64,000 nt of DNA from JAAUUE01 sp943370025 (GTDB taxonomy: Bacteria; Cyanobacteriota; Cyanobacteriia; Cyanobacteriales; JAAUUE01): contig CALRPI020000020.1 of the NCBI GenBank assembly GCA_943370025.1, positions 1-64,000 of the forward strand, read 5' to 3'. The position numbers and the translations under genes are program-made. The notes under the pieces were generated by a model. It was not told the origin of the DNA, did no database searches, and was given only the letters and a program-made list of their open reading frames with translations. Shown here in pieces: positions 53,652-61,956 of the stretch. Each line of letters opens with the position of its first letter. The first letter of the stretch is position 1.

Positions 53652-54638
53652 ATGACTCTTTCCTACGAAATTCCCACAATTACCTTTTCTAGAGCATCAG
53701 ATAAATCTGCTAAATCTGCTAAATCTTCAGAGGTAATTTATTTGCCAGAGACCCACTGTAGACTAAAGCCCCAAGTATCCCTAGCAGATTTCACTTCCTT
53801 TCGGGTTGGAGGACTAGCAGAATGGTATGTAGAACCAGATTCCTTAAGCAGTTTACAAGCCAGTTTAGCTTGGGCTAAGGGGCAGGGTTTACCTGTCTAT
53901 TTTCTTGGGGCTGGTTCTAATTTACTGATTAGCGATCGGGGTCTATCGGGCTTAGTTGTCTCCACTCGCCATCTTAAATCTACCTACTTCGATCCCCTGA
54001 CGGGCAGGGTCAGTGCCGGAGCTGGGGTATCCTTACCCAAGCTCGCATGGCAGGTTGCCAAACGAGGCTGGCGGGGTCTGGAATGGGCAGTGGGCATTCC
54101 GGGAACTGTGGGCGGAGCAGTGGTGATGAATGCTGGGGCTCATAAGTCTTGCACTGCGGATATTCTCGTTAATACCCAAGTTTTAACCACAACAGGTGCT
54201 CTTGAAGAGCTAATACCTGAACAGTTAGGCTATGGCTATCGAACTTCCTTACTCCAAAAACAGTCTAAGTTAGTCATCCATGCGACTCTCCAACTCCAAC
54301 CCGACAGCACCAAAGAAGCAGTAATAGCAACTACCAACCAACACCGAATTCAGCGTCAAGCTACTCAACCGTACCATCTGCCTAGCTGTGGCAGTGTGTT
54401 TCGTAACCCTAGTAACTACAGTGCTGCTTGGCTAATTGAACAAAGCGGTTTGAAGGGCTATCGGATTGGGGATGCTGAGATAGCCCACCGTCATGCTAAT
54501 TTTATTCTTAACTGTGACAGGGCAAAAGCTAGTGATATTTTGCGTTTGATTCAGCATATCCAAGAAAAAGTAGAGGCTCAGTGGCAGGTTAGATTAGTTC
54601 CCGAAGTGAAAATTTTAGGGGATTTTTCTAAAGTTTAG
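53652..54638 (+). CDS. murB: UDP-N-acetylenolpyruvoylglucosamine reductase
   Basis: 328 residues from the ATG at 53652; an in-frame TTG at 53616 is an alternative. FAD enzyme that reduces enolpyruvyl-GlcNAc to MurNAc. FRVGGLAEWYVEPDS, LGAGSNLLISDRGLSG, GIPGTVGGAVVMNAGAH and SCGSVFRNP (catalytic Ser) are present, and the final acidic residue is in LVPEVKILG. The N-terminal 40 residues contain a KSAKSAKSS repeat. Confidence 0.95.
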   Translation: MTLSYEIPTITFSRASDKSAKSAKSSEVIYLPETHCRLKPQVSLADFTSFRVGGLAEWYVEPDSLSSLQASLAWAKGQGLPVYFLGAGSNLLISDRGLSGLVVSTRHLKSTYFDPLTGRVSAGAGVSLPKLAWQVAKRGWRGLEWAVGIPGTVGGAVVMNAGAHKSCTADILVNTQVLTTTGALEELIPEQLGYGYRTSLLQKQSKLVIHATLQLQPDSTKEAVIATTNQHRIQRQATQPYHLPSCGSVFRNPSNYSAAWLIEQSGLKGYRIGDAEIAHRHANFILNCDRAKASDILRLIQHIQEKVEAQWQVRLVPEVKILGDFSKV

Positions 54639-54713
54639 TCTGTCGCTGCCAAAATCGTGATACTAATAGTAGACGAGACTTATTAATTTTTATCTATAGA
54701 GAAGTCAATAGTT

Positions 54714-55061
54714 ATGACACAAGGAAAAGGATTTAACTTCGGTTTAGGCAAAATGAAAGAGCTAACCGAAGCCTTCAAGAAAGCCCAACAGGTGCAGGAA
54801 GGGGCAAAGAAACTCCAAGAAGAATTGGAGCAGATGGAAATTGAAGGGCACAGTAGCGATGGCTTAGTTAAGGTGGTCATGAGTGGCAACCAAGAGCCTA
54901 AGGGTGTGCATATTAGTGGTGATGCTCTAGCGGGAGGAGCGGAAACCTTGTCGGCTTCTGTAACCGAAGCCATGCAGGATGCCTATGTTAAATCTACCGA
55001 TACTATGCGGGAGAAAATGGAAGCTCTGACTAGTGGGTTAAACATCTCTGGTTTAGGTTAA
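54714..55061 (+). CDS. YbaB/EbfC-family nucleoid-associated protein
   Basis: 115 residues, as usual for the family. The N-terminal third is an amphipathic helix (KMKELTEAFKKAQQVQEGAKK), followed by IEGHSSDGLVKVVMSGNQEP, which is the beta-rich DNA-binding part, and a C-terminal helix. Binds DNA without strong sequence preference as a dimer. A strong terminator-like hairpin follows (55147-55190). Confidence 0.92.
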   Translation: MTQGKGFNFGLGKMKELTEAFKKAQQVQEGAKKLQEELEQMEIEGHSSDGLVKVVMSGNQEPKGVHISGDALAGGAETLSASVTEAMQDAYVKSTDTMREKMEALTSGLNISGLG

Positions 55062-55146
55062 AAAGACTCGCGACCAAATTCATCCAAATACAGTCAAAAA
55101 ACTAAATCCCTCTTTTTCGGGGGAACTTGAAGATTAAAATGGTAAG

Positions 55147-55195
55147 AGGCTCCTAGGCAATTTCTCCAAAACTGGAGGTTTAAGGAGCCTTTAAT
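55147..55195 (+). terminator. Terminator after the YbaB/EbfC gene
   Basis: AGGCTCCT (55147-55154) pairs with AGGAGCCT (55183-55190) around an inner CTCC/GGAG hairpin, followed by TTAATTATTT. This is the best rho-independent terminator seen in the window. Confidence 0.7.
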
Positions 55196-55210
55196 TATTT
55201 GGAAAATGTA

Positions 55211-55672
55211 ATGCGTTTATTGTTTGTTTGCTTAGGAAATATTTGTCGATCGCCTTCAGCCGAAAATATTATGAACCACCTAGTCAAGGAAGCGGGGCTA
55301 GAGGGGCAAATTACCTGCGATTCCGCCGGGACTGCGGGTTATCATACGGGGGCAGCCCCCGATCGCCGCATGGGTGTGGCCGCCCGGAAAAAAGGCATTG
55401 AACTCAAAGGGCAAGCTCGGCAATTTCAACCCGAAGATTTGGAGAAGTTTGATTTGATTCTGGCTATGGATCGGGAGAATTATCGAGATATCTTGGCTAG
55501 CGATCGAGCAGGCCACTATACCCATAAGGTGAAAATGATGGCTGATTATGTCACCCACCACCCAGATCAGGAAGTTCCTGATCCCTACTATGGTGGAGAT
55601 CAGGGCTTTGACTATGTGATTGAACTCCTCTTAGATGCCTGCCAAGGATTGCTCAAGGAAATTGCTAGTTAA
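55211..55672 (+). CDS. Low-molecular-weight protein-tyrosine phosphatase
   Basis: 153 residues from the ATG at 55211; the in-frame TTG at 55199 is unlikely since the family starts right at MRLLFVCLGNICRSPSAE. The active-site loop CLGNICRS and the catalytic acid in VPDPYYGGDQGFD are intact. Function in the cell unknown. It overlaps the ycf54 stop by 4 bases on the other strand. Confidence 0.95.
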   Translation: MRLLFVCLGNICRSPSAENIMNHLVKEAGLEGQITCDSAGTAGYHTGAAPDRRMGVAARKKGIELKGQARQFQPEDLEKFDLILAMDRENYRDILASDRAGHYTHKVKMMADYVTHHPDQEVPDPYYGGDQGFDYVIELLLDACQGLLKEIAS

Positions 55673-55995
55673 GCTGCTGCACTGCCGTCGGTACTAATTG
55701 CCTCCTCAACAGAAGCGGCAGTAAATTCGCCAGTGAGGACAAATTCTAGGCGGAGTTTCAGCCAGCTAATAAATTGCTTATTGGTAGAGACTACCGCAGC
55801 ACTAGGCTGGGGACATTGGGCTTTAATAGATTGCATCGCTGGAGCATTCACAAAAGCAGGATTAATCACTAACCAAAAGTCAATTTCTTTTTCCTGCTCT
55901 TGATAATATCTAGTTCGTTCCTTGATCACCTCCGCAAGAGGTTCGTCTACGGTTAGAAATTTCTGGCTGGCAAGGAGGTAGTAATAGGTAGTCAT
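55669..55995 (-). CDS. ycf54: Ycf54-like protein, MgPME-cyclase complex subunit
   Basis: 108 residues. It matches Ycf54: TYYYLLASQKFL at the start, RTRYYQEQEKEIDFWLVINP, and VSTNKQFISWLKLRLEFVLTGEF. Ycf54 helps the oxidative Mg-protoporphyrin IX monomethyl ester cyclase (AcsF) form the E ring of chlorophyll. The tail (AASVEEAISTDGSAAA) is longer than the core. Its untranslated leader contains three CCTCC-rich 19-bp units (56011-56067). Confidence 0.94.
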   Translation of the reverse strand: MTTYYYLLASQKFLTVDEPLAEVIKERTRYYQEQEKEIDFWLVINPAFVNAPAMQSIKAQCPQPSAAVVSTNKQFISWLKLRLEFVLTGEFTAASVEEAISTDGSAAA

Positions 55996-56001
55996 AGGTA
56001 G

Positions 56002-56067
56002 AAGGAGGTAAAGGAGGTACAGGGAGGTAAAGGAGGTACAGGGAGGTAAAGAAGGTACAGGGAGGTA
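56002..56067 (+). repeat. 19-bp tandem repeat AAGGAGGTACAGGGAGGTA, left of the Argonaute gene
   Basis: Three tandem copies at 56011-56029, 56030-56048 and 56049-56067 (one substitution in the last), preceded by a 9-base partial unit. The reverse complement, with one mismatch, occurs at 58552-58570 beyond the other end of the Argonaute gene. Confidence 0.9.
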
Positions 56068-56251
56068 AAGAATATCTTAGTTATGATTATTCTTGAGCTT
56101 TGATAACTTCTGATTACGATCGCCCCAATTGCTCCAAACATACATTAAATCATTGTTTCTCTCTCTTTAGACGGGTTGTTCATAGATTTTTTAGGATGAG
56201 TAGATTGATTGGTTAATAAAGTAACGATCATTCCTTAATTTGATTGCCTCT

Positions 56252-58498
56252 CTAGACGCTGAAGAGTTTCTCTCGATCGAGATTCTGGAAAGGAGTAATG
56301 GATCCAGCTTTCTGAAATTCCTTACTACTTTTATCAGCCAAATGCAAAACCCACGGCAGACGAGCATGGCTATAGCCACTAGCAGGATGGAGTTGACACT
56401 GTTGATAGGTCTGGCAAGCGATCAGATCTAGAGGCGTGTTGCCATATTCATGAATAATTCGGAGAGGGCGAGCAGTACCCTGATACACTGAAGCACCTAC
56501 TAGAAGGAAAGAGTTTTCCTCTGGGAGCAATACGATCGTTCCTTCGGGGGCATTGCGGTATTGTGTGCCGTCGTAACTTATCCCCATCCGTCCACCGCCA
56601 GACTTGCGGACTCCGATCACATCAACCCTAATGCCTTGTTCTTCTAGGGCAGCGATCGTTATCTCAAATTCATCATCTTGGATTAATCCATCCCGCATCA
56701 GCAATAACTGCTTTGGGAGGCGTTGACACACTTGATAAAACTTAATTAGTAAATTACTGACTGTTTGCCACACTGCTTGTCCAGACAAGGTTTCTCCCCG
56801 TTGCACATTGGGCAATTCCCAGCCCAAACTCTGACCATTTGCCAACACGGCAAAAGCTGCTGTCCCATAATATAAATCTCGATTTGTGCCAGTATCAAAA
56901 CCAATAATTAATTCTGCGGCTTGGGGATGAGCGATCGGCTCTAAACGCACAGATTGCCAAGCTGCCTTTGCTAATAATCCCAATACAGTATTTTTGGCTC
57001 GATGCTCTTCTTTTGGGGTGTTGGACATAGGGCGCATAAACTGGATAACTATTCCGGCTTGTAAGGCTCCGACTCGGATTCTTTGTCGTTGACCTTGTTT
57101 GAATTTTTCACCAATTACCAAAATTGTTTTAATTCCAGATGCTGCCCAATCTGCCCAAAAAACCTGTTGCTCGATTTTTGTCCTTGGCACATCTCTATTA
57201 ACTCGGGGTCGCTCTAGGAAAATTTCTACCCCAGTAGCCCGGGCTACATCTTCTAAGTACAATTTGATTTTTGCCGGATATGCGATCGTATTATCAGCCA
57301 AATTGAGGCAACCAAACCGAAGCTCTCCCGCTATAGCACACCCTCTAGTAAAAACATCAGCAGCCCTAGTAACAACATTAAGTTCTTTACCGTAAAGCTT
57401 GGTTCTTTCTAACTTATAACCTGCAACTTCTAGGGGACTAAAGGAAAGCCCTGTAGTTATGCCATAAGCCTGTTTGATAATTGCGCTAGCCAATTCTTGG
57501 ATTTTCTGGAATCGATTATTGATATTTATTTTTACATATGTAAATACATCACTTAAATTTGATTTATGCTGCTTGGATATATCTGGATTTTCTGCCAAAC
57601 TTGCTAGAGTATCCATTGTTAAAATTGGTTTAAGACGACGAGATAAATGGGGTAATGGTTGATCTTTATTTATTCCGTAACCACTGCTTTTAACATAGAC
57701 TACATAGGATGTTTCAATATCTTCTAAAGTTGCACCAATACTAAGATGATATTGAGCCAAAGTCTGTTCTGATGGTCTAAGAATAACAGAGTGAGGGCTT
57801 TCATTACTTCTGTTTACATAACGCCATGTTCTATATTCACCTTTGTTGTCTGGATAGGTATTAAGAACATAGTTAATGGAACAATCTGGATATTTTTCCT
57901 GCCATTGATGGAGCGTATATGGACTATAAAACTTAGAATGAGAATCTATTTCTAATAGCAAATCGCCATTGATTTGAACAACTAAGTCTAATATTGTACT
58001 TCTATATACTTTCCAGCCCTCACCAAATTTTTCTGAATGATCCTTCCACAAAGTCAATTTGCCATCATCAAAATCTTTAATGTGAGTTTTTGGCATTCTT
58101 AACTTTAGTTCTGCTTTGAGCTTTTTGAGTTCTAGTTGAGCGATCGCCTTCCGTTCCTTTGCATCTGCTGGGTTGAGAATAACTTCTTGAAAATCTTCTA
58201 GTCGCCAATTTTCACCTCTTAATCTATCTTCTCTGATGGGCGATCGAGTTACCATTTCATCGTTGCCTAATCGAATGGCATCCACTCCCACCTTGTAGCA
58301 AATACTGCCAATTTTTTGAAACTCCTGCCCCGAAGTAATTTCTCCTTCAAAGACACATTTGTACTTGTAAAATCTTCGATCTTCTTCTGTTAAAGTTTTG
58401 ATGAAAAATTGATTGAGATATACCTGCACATTCTTAGAGTTTTGTAGCATGGGGAGAGGTTCTACTAAATTTGAGAGTGAAATAGTAATGCTAAGCAT
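56252..58498 (-). CDS. Long prokaryotic Argonaute (PIWI nuclease)
   Basis: 748 residues, the full N-PAZ-MID-PIWI length. The PIWI catalytic tetrad appears complete: D535 in IIGFDTGTN, E569 in VQRGETLSG (glutamate finger), D603 in LLMRDGLIQ and D722 in LPWVLHLADKSS, where Ago2 has His. The MID region (about 425-515) has ILVIGEKFKQGQ, AGIVIQFMRP and NTVLGLLAKAAW, as in guide 5'-phosphate pockets. This fits DNA- or RNA-guided target cleavage, as in the cyanobacterial SeAgo. Start ATG at 58498 (a later ATG, 58450, gives 732 residues). It has no Cas4-like, Sir2, nuclease or helicase partner and lies between ycf54 and pdxJ. Confidence 0.9.
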   Translation of the reverse strand: MLSITISLSNLVEPLPMLQNSKNVQVYLNQFFIKTLTEEDRRFYKYKCVFEGEITSGQEFQKIGSICYKVGVDAIRLGNDEMVTRSPIREDRLRGENWRLEDFQEVILNPADAKERKAIAQLELKKLKAELKLRMPKTHIKDFDDGKLTLWKDHSEKFGEGWKVYRSTILDLVVQINGDLLLEIDSHSKFYSPYTLHQWQEKYPDCSINYVLNTYPDNKGEYRTWRYVNRSNESPHSVILRPSEQTLAQYHLSIGATLEDIETSYVVYVKSSGYGINKDQPLPHLSRRLKPILTMDTLASLAENPDISKQHKSNLSDVFTYVKININNRFQKIQELASAIIKQAYGITTGLSFSPLEVAGYKLERTKLYGKELNVVTRAADVFTRGCAIAGELRFGCLNLADNTIAYPAKIKLYLEDVARATGVEIFLERPRVNRDVPRTKIEQQVFWADWAASGIKTILVIGEKFKQGQRQRIRVGALQAGIVIQFMRPMSNTPKEEHRAKNTVLGLLAKAAWQSVRLEPIAHPQAAELIIGFDTGTNRDLYYGTAAFAVLANGQSLGWELPNVQRGETLSGQAVWQTVSNLLIKFYQVCQRLPKQLLLMRDGLIQDDEFEITIAALEEQGIRVDVIGVRKSGGGRMGISYDGTQYRNAPEGTIVLLPEENSFLLVGASVYQGTARPLRIIHEYGNTPLDLIACQTYQQCQLHPASGYSHARLPWVLHLADKSSKEFQKAGSITPFQNLDREKLFSV

Positions 58499-58536
58499 AT
58501 CCTAAGTCTAACTTATTATCTACAAAAAATCATATT

Positions 58537-58594
58537 CCCTGTACCTCTCCTTACCTCCCTGTACCTCCCTCTACCTCCTTCCTCTTACCTCCCC
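58537..58594 (+). repeat. Inverted CCTCC-rich repeats right of the Argonaute gene
   Basis: CCCTGTACCTCTCCTTACCT, CCCTGTACCTCCCTCTACCT, CCTTCCTCTTACCTCCCC in a row. TACCTCCCTGTACCTCCCT (58552-58570) is the reverse complement of the unit at 56030, 18 of 19 bases. The block overlaps the end of pdxJ. Confidence 0.85.
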
Positions 58595-59304
58595 AGCATT
58601 GCCAATTTCATATCACGAACTGCCCTCTCCATTCCGACTAAAACTGCCCGACTGACGATCGTATGCCCGATATTTAGCTCTTCCATGCCGGGAATACAAG
58701 CTACAGGATAGACATTTTGATAGGTTAAGCCATGACCCGCATTCACTCGTAGCCCAAGGGCGATCGCTTCTTCGGTGCCTCTGGTAAGGACTCCTAATTC
58801 CCATGCTCGATCAGCGGCGGTTTTTGCATCTGCATAGCGCCCAGTGTGGAGTTCGATGAATTTGGCTTGGGTTTGGTGAGCAGCTTCTAGCTGGGGAGTA
58901 TCGGCATCAATGAACAGGCTGACGGGTATTTCGGCACTCTGGAGTTTATCTACAACTTCTGTAATTTTGCTAATTTGACCCACCACATCTAAGCCACCTT
59001 CTGTAGTGACTTCCTGCCGCTTTTCTGGGACAAGAGTGACATAATCAGGCTTGATGGAAAGGGCAATACCCAGCATTTCTTCCGTGGCTGCCATTTCTAG
59101 ATTCAGATGGGTCTGGACGGTTTCCCGCAGCAGGCGCACATCTCGGTACTGGATATGGCGGCGGTCTTCCCGGAGATGTACGGTGATCCCATCAGCACCC
59201 CCCAGCTCTGCCAATACGGCGGCGGCAACCGGGTCGGGTTCGATCGTTTTTCTTGCCTGTCTGATGGTAGCTACGTGGTCAATATTTACGCCTAGGGTCA
59301 ACAT
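58585..59304 (-). CDS. pdxJ: Pyridoxine 5'-phosphate synthase
   Basis: 239 residues, family length. Makes PNP from 1-deoxy-xylulose 5-phosphate and aminoacetone phosphate, the last ring-closing step of vitamin B6 synthesis. LGVNIDHVATIRQARK, GITVHLREDRRHIQ (active-site His), TLVPEKRQEVTTEGG and INAGHGLTYQN-like (RVNAGHGLTYQNV) are all present, with LNIGHTIVSRAV near the end. Its tail overlaps the CCTCC repeat block. A (AGTTATC)6 array precedes the start. Confidence 0.96.
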   Translation of the reverse strand: MLTLGVNIDHVATIRQARKTIEPDPVAAAVLAELGGADGITVHLREDRRHIQYRDVRLLRETVQTHLNLEMAATEEMLGIALSIKPDYVTLVPEKRQEVTTEGGLDVVGQISKITEVVDKLQSAEIPVSLFIDADTPQLEAAHQTQAKFIELHTGRYADAKTAADRAWELGVLTRGTEEAIALGLRVNAGHGLTYQNVYPVACIPGMEELNIGHTIVSRAVLVGMERAVRDMKLAMLGR

Positions 59305-59310
59305 GTTTAC

Positions 59311-59352
59311 AGTTATCAGTTATCAGTTATCAGTTATCAGTTATCAGTTATC
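59311..59352 (+). repeat. Heptanucleotide tandem repeat (AGTTATC)6
   Basis: Six exact copies in the pdxJ leader, 7 bases before the start codon. A short tandemly repeated repetitive (STRR) sequence of the type known in filamentous cyanobacteria. Confidence 0.95.
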
Positions 59353-59404
59353 GGTTGCTTGTGCTGAGTAGTGCAGCAAGCTCACTACAAGACTTGTCAA
59401 AGTA

Positions 59405-60454
59405 TTAGTTACGAGTTAGAAAAGGGACATCAATGATTTCTCCGGTGGTGTCGCCAACTTGGACTTGTAGCCCCGCCCCGCCAGCTTTGGTACGCAGATA
59501 GGCGAGACCGTAGTGACCTTGAGTTGTTTTAGTATAGCTGGTTAATTTGCCGACTTTATCACCATTGAGTATCAAAGGTTCGCCGGGTATGGCTGAGGCA
59601 GCAAGATGGATTCCCCAGAGGTTTTGTTTTACACCTTTGTAGGTGTCGAGGCGGGCGATCGTTTCTTGCCCGATATAGCAACCTTTATTAAAGGAGATTG
59701 TGTGCAAAAGTCCAGCTTCAAGGGGATTATAATCTTCAGTGAGTTCGGCATCGGGTAAGGGTCTGCCTTGAAGAATGCGTAGGGTTTCCCAGAGGTTTGT
59801 GCCGATGGGGTCAATGTCAAGATTAATTAATTGTTGCCAAAGTTGGGCTGCTTGAGAAATGGGGACAATCAAGGTATAGCCAAGAGTAGCCAGACCGGAG
59901 CCGATCGCCACCCTGACAATAACCTCCCCAACTATAAATTCCTGATGCGTACTGTAGGGCTGCTCAAGGGGAAAATTAATTCCTAGTTTTTCGAGAATTT
60001 GGGAACTGGCTGCACCAATCAGGCTAAAAACAGCATAATCATTACTGGCATTAGTTAGCTGGACTTGATCAGCAAAGAATATATATTTATCTAGATTAGT
60101 TAATAACTGCTGACAGCGATTAGGGGAAGTGAGGAGAAATATTGCGTCTTCCAGCACATAGGCAGTAGTTAGATCAATAGTTCTGGCAGTAGAGGTGAGA
60201 AAGACAGTATCACAGCCTTGACCGGGCTTGAGGATTTGCAGGTTATTACTACTCTGGTTATGCAGGAAGGGGAGGCGATCGCTATCTTTGACCATGATTT
60301 TGCCCCAATGGGTGTGATCGACCAGCAAAACTCGATCGTGCCAATTTTCTAAAACTTCCCCATCATTCGCAAAGCTAACAGGCAGCATCACTCCTGCCAC
60401 ATCTTGTAGTTTTGCTCCTCCAGCTATTTGAGCATCTCGTAAAGCTTCAATCAT
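59405..60454 (-). CDS. ygfZ: YgfZ/GcvT-domain folate-binding protein
   Basis: 349 residues. Tetrahydrofolate-dependent helper of iron-sulfur enzymes (YgfZ/IBA57 family). The diagnostic motif is KGCYIGQETIARL with its reactive Cys, preceded by PLEAGLLHTISFN. The earlier segments (VLLVDHTHWGKIMVKDSDRL) match the GcvT fold. It is transcribed toward pdxJ with a 100-base gap that holds the STRR repeat; a gene for an Fe-S radical enzyme (61949-62824) is two genes upstream on the same strand. Confidence 0.9.
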   Translation of the reverse strand: MIEALRDAQIAGGAKLQDVAGVMLPVSFANDGEVLENWHDRVLLVDHTHWGKIMVKDSDRLPFLHNQSSNNLQILKPGQGCDTVFLTSTARTIDLTTAYVLEDAIFLLTSPNRCQQLLTNLDKYIFFADQVQLTNASNDYAVFSLIGAASSQILEKLGINFPLEQPYSTHQEFIVGEVIVRVAIGSGLATLGYTLIVPISQAAQLWQQLINLDIDPIGTNLWETLRILQGRPLPDAELTEDYNPLEAGLLHTISFNKGCYIGQETIARLDTYKGVKQNLWGIHLAASAIPGEPLILNGDKVGKLTSYTKTTQGHYGLAYLRTKAGGAGLQVQVGDTTGEIIDVPFLTRN

Positions 60455-60498
60455 AGTTTTTTAAGTAGTATCATGAAATACATAAATACAAATATAAA

Positions 60499-61956
60499 CT
60501 ATTTCCTAGCTAGAATTACATAATCATCTAATGTATAGTGACTTGCATAGCTTTGATTAGCATACTGATGTAATAAATAACTAATCAATTTTTGCGGTGG
60601 CAGATTATTTCCAGCAAAAGCTCTGAAATTAGGTATCGATCCTCTTATGTTTGTAGATGATAAGTATTTATACCAGACTAATTTCAACTCAAAATCATCT
60701 AAAAATATTTCTATAATATTTTCTTCCTGTTCTACATTAATTTCTTTGCTAAGTCCATATGGCTTTAGTAGCGCATTATCCTGAATGATTAGCAGAGCAT
60801 AACCGAAATCACTTAAACAATTATCAAAAATATTCCTGTATACAATTCGAGACTTTTCTCTAGCTTGCTTATTATTAAAAAAGCAGTGTGATATGACCAC
60901 AAAATCAAAGAATTTTCTAGGAAGATTCTCCATCAAATCATTATTGAAAATACTGGATGTATCAAACCTAAAATAGGTATTTTGTTTTTTCTTCTCTAAG
61001 TATCTTTGCCTGAATTCCATTCCTTTATCTTGAAGCTTACTCTGCTGCTCTACAGAACAATAAGAAATATGTATTGGTATTGAATCGAAATAATTAGTAC
61101 CACTTTCTAGGAACAACTCTAATCCAAATTCTACGGAGCTAGAGCCAGCAGCTATATCTAGAATATTATTGCTAGCTGTTAGCAAGCCTGATTTGTAAAT
61201 CAAAAACCATGCTAGATAACCAGAATAAACTCCCTCTAGAAAATAGGTGATAAAATACATATGAGGACTTAAATTAAAGTCATATCTAGGGTCACGACCA
61301 AAACTAGATTTTAATACTTTTATATCTGCAAGAGCCTCTCTTAAATTCCTTTTGAAAACAGTTTCTCCTGATAGCTTTGCAAAATCATCTTGAACAAACT
61401 TTGCTAAGCTAGCTTCAAATTTATCAAATACTTGATGATCTAATCCGGTGACTTGCAGAAAATGCTCATCATGCTCAACAAACTTAAAAGTCTTGGAGAT
61501 GAAATCTATGAAATCTGGATTAGGAACTATGAGGTTAGATTCTTGTGGGGCAAGAGATTTAGTGGTGGCAGCTTGTAGCGATAGTTCTAATTGTTGAATT
61601 TGTTGGGATGATTCTGTTAGTAATAATTCTGATTGTTGAACTTGCTGAGATGCGGTGGCGATCGCTAATTTCAACTCTTGAATTTGTTGAGATAATTCTG
61701 TTTGTAATAGCTCTAATTGTTGAACTTGCTGAGATGACTCTGTAACCTGCAACCTTAAGCTGGATAACTCATCTTGGGCTACTTTATACCTTTGAGTAGC
61801 CTCCCGGTTACTTTTAAAGAGCTTCTCCAGCCAATTTAACTTGGCTCCCGATGACTCGATCACCCTCCATAATTTCTGGACTTGTTTCTGTTCTCCCCGC
61901 TGCAATGCCCTAGAAAATTGGTAAGATCGCCACCATTTACTAAAAATATTACTCAT
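60499..61956 (-). CDS. Coiled-coil protein with methyltransferase-like domain
   Basis: 485 residues; I do not recognise the family. Residues about 50-130 form a Gln-rich coiled coil with near-repeats (TESSQQVQQLELL, LTESSQQIQQLEL). From about 225 on there is a Rossmann-like domain: ILDIAAGSSSVEFG (265-278, SAM-binding motif I), then YCSVEQQSKLQ (motif II region) and RKFFDFVVISHCFFN (motif IV region) followed by YALLIIQDNALL. SNPHMYFITYFLEGVYSGYL-like segment precedes motif I. Base composition is AT-richer than its neighbours. It overlaps the radical SAM gene upstream by 8 bases, so the two are surely co-translated. Confidence 0.6.
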   Translation of the reverse strand: MSNIFSKWWRSYQFSRALQRGEQKQVQKLWRVIESSGAKLNWLEKLFKSNREATQRYKVAQDELSSLRLQVTESSQQVQQLELLQTELSQQIQELKLAIATASQQVQQSELLLTESSQQIQQLELSLQAATTKSLAPQESNLIVPNPDFIDFISKTFKFVEHDEHFLQVTGLDHQVFDKFEASLAKFVQDDFAKLSGETVFKRNLREALADIKVLKSSFGRDPRYDFNLSPHMYFITYFLEGVYSGYLAWFLIYKSGLLTASNNILDIAAGSSSVEFGLELFLESGTNYFDSIPIHISYCSVEQQSKLQDKGMEFRQRYLEKKKQNTYFRFDTSSIFNNDLMENLPRKFFDFVVISHCFFNNKQAREKSRIVYRNIFDNCLSDFGYALLIIQDNALLKPYGLSKEINVEQEENIIEIFLDDFELKLVWYKYLSSTNIRGSIPNFRAFAGNNLPPQKLISYLLHQYANQSYASHYTLDDYVILARK

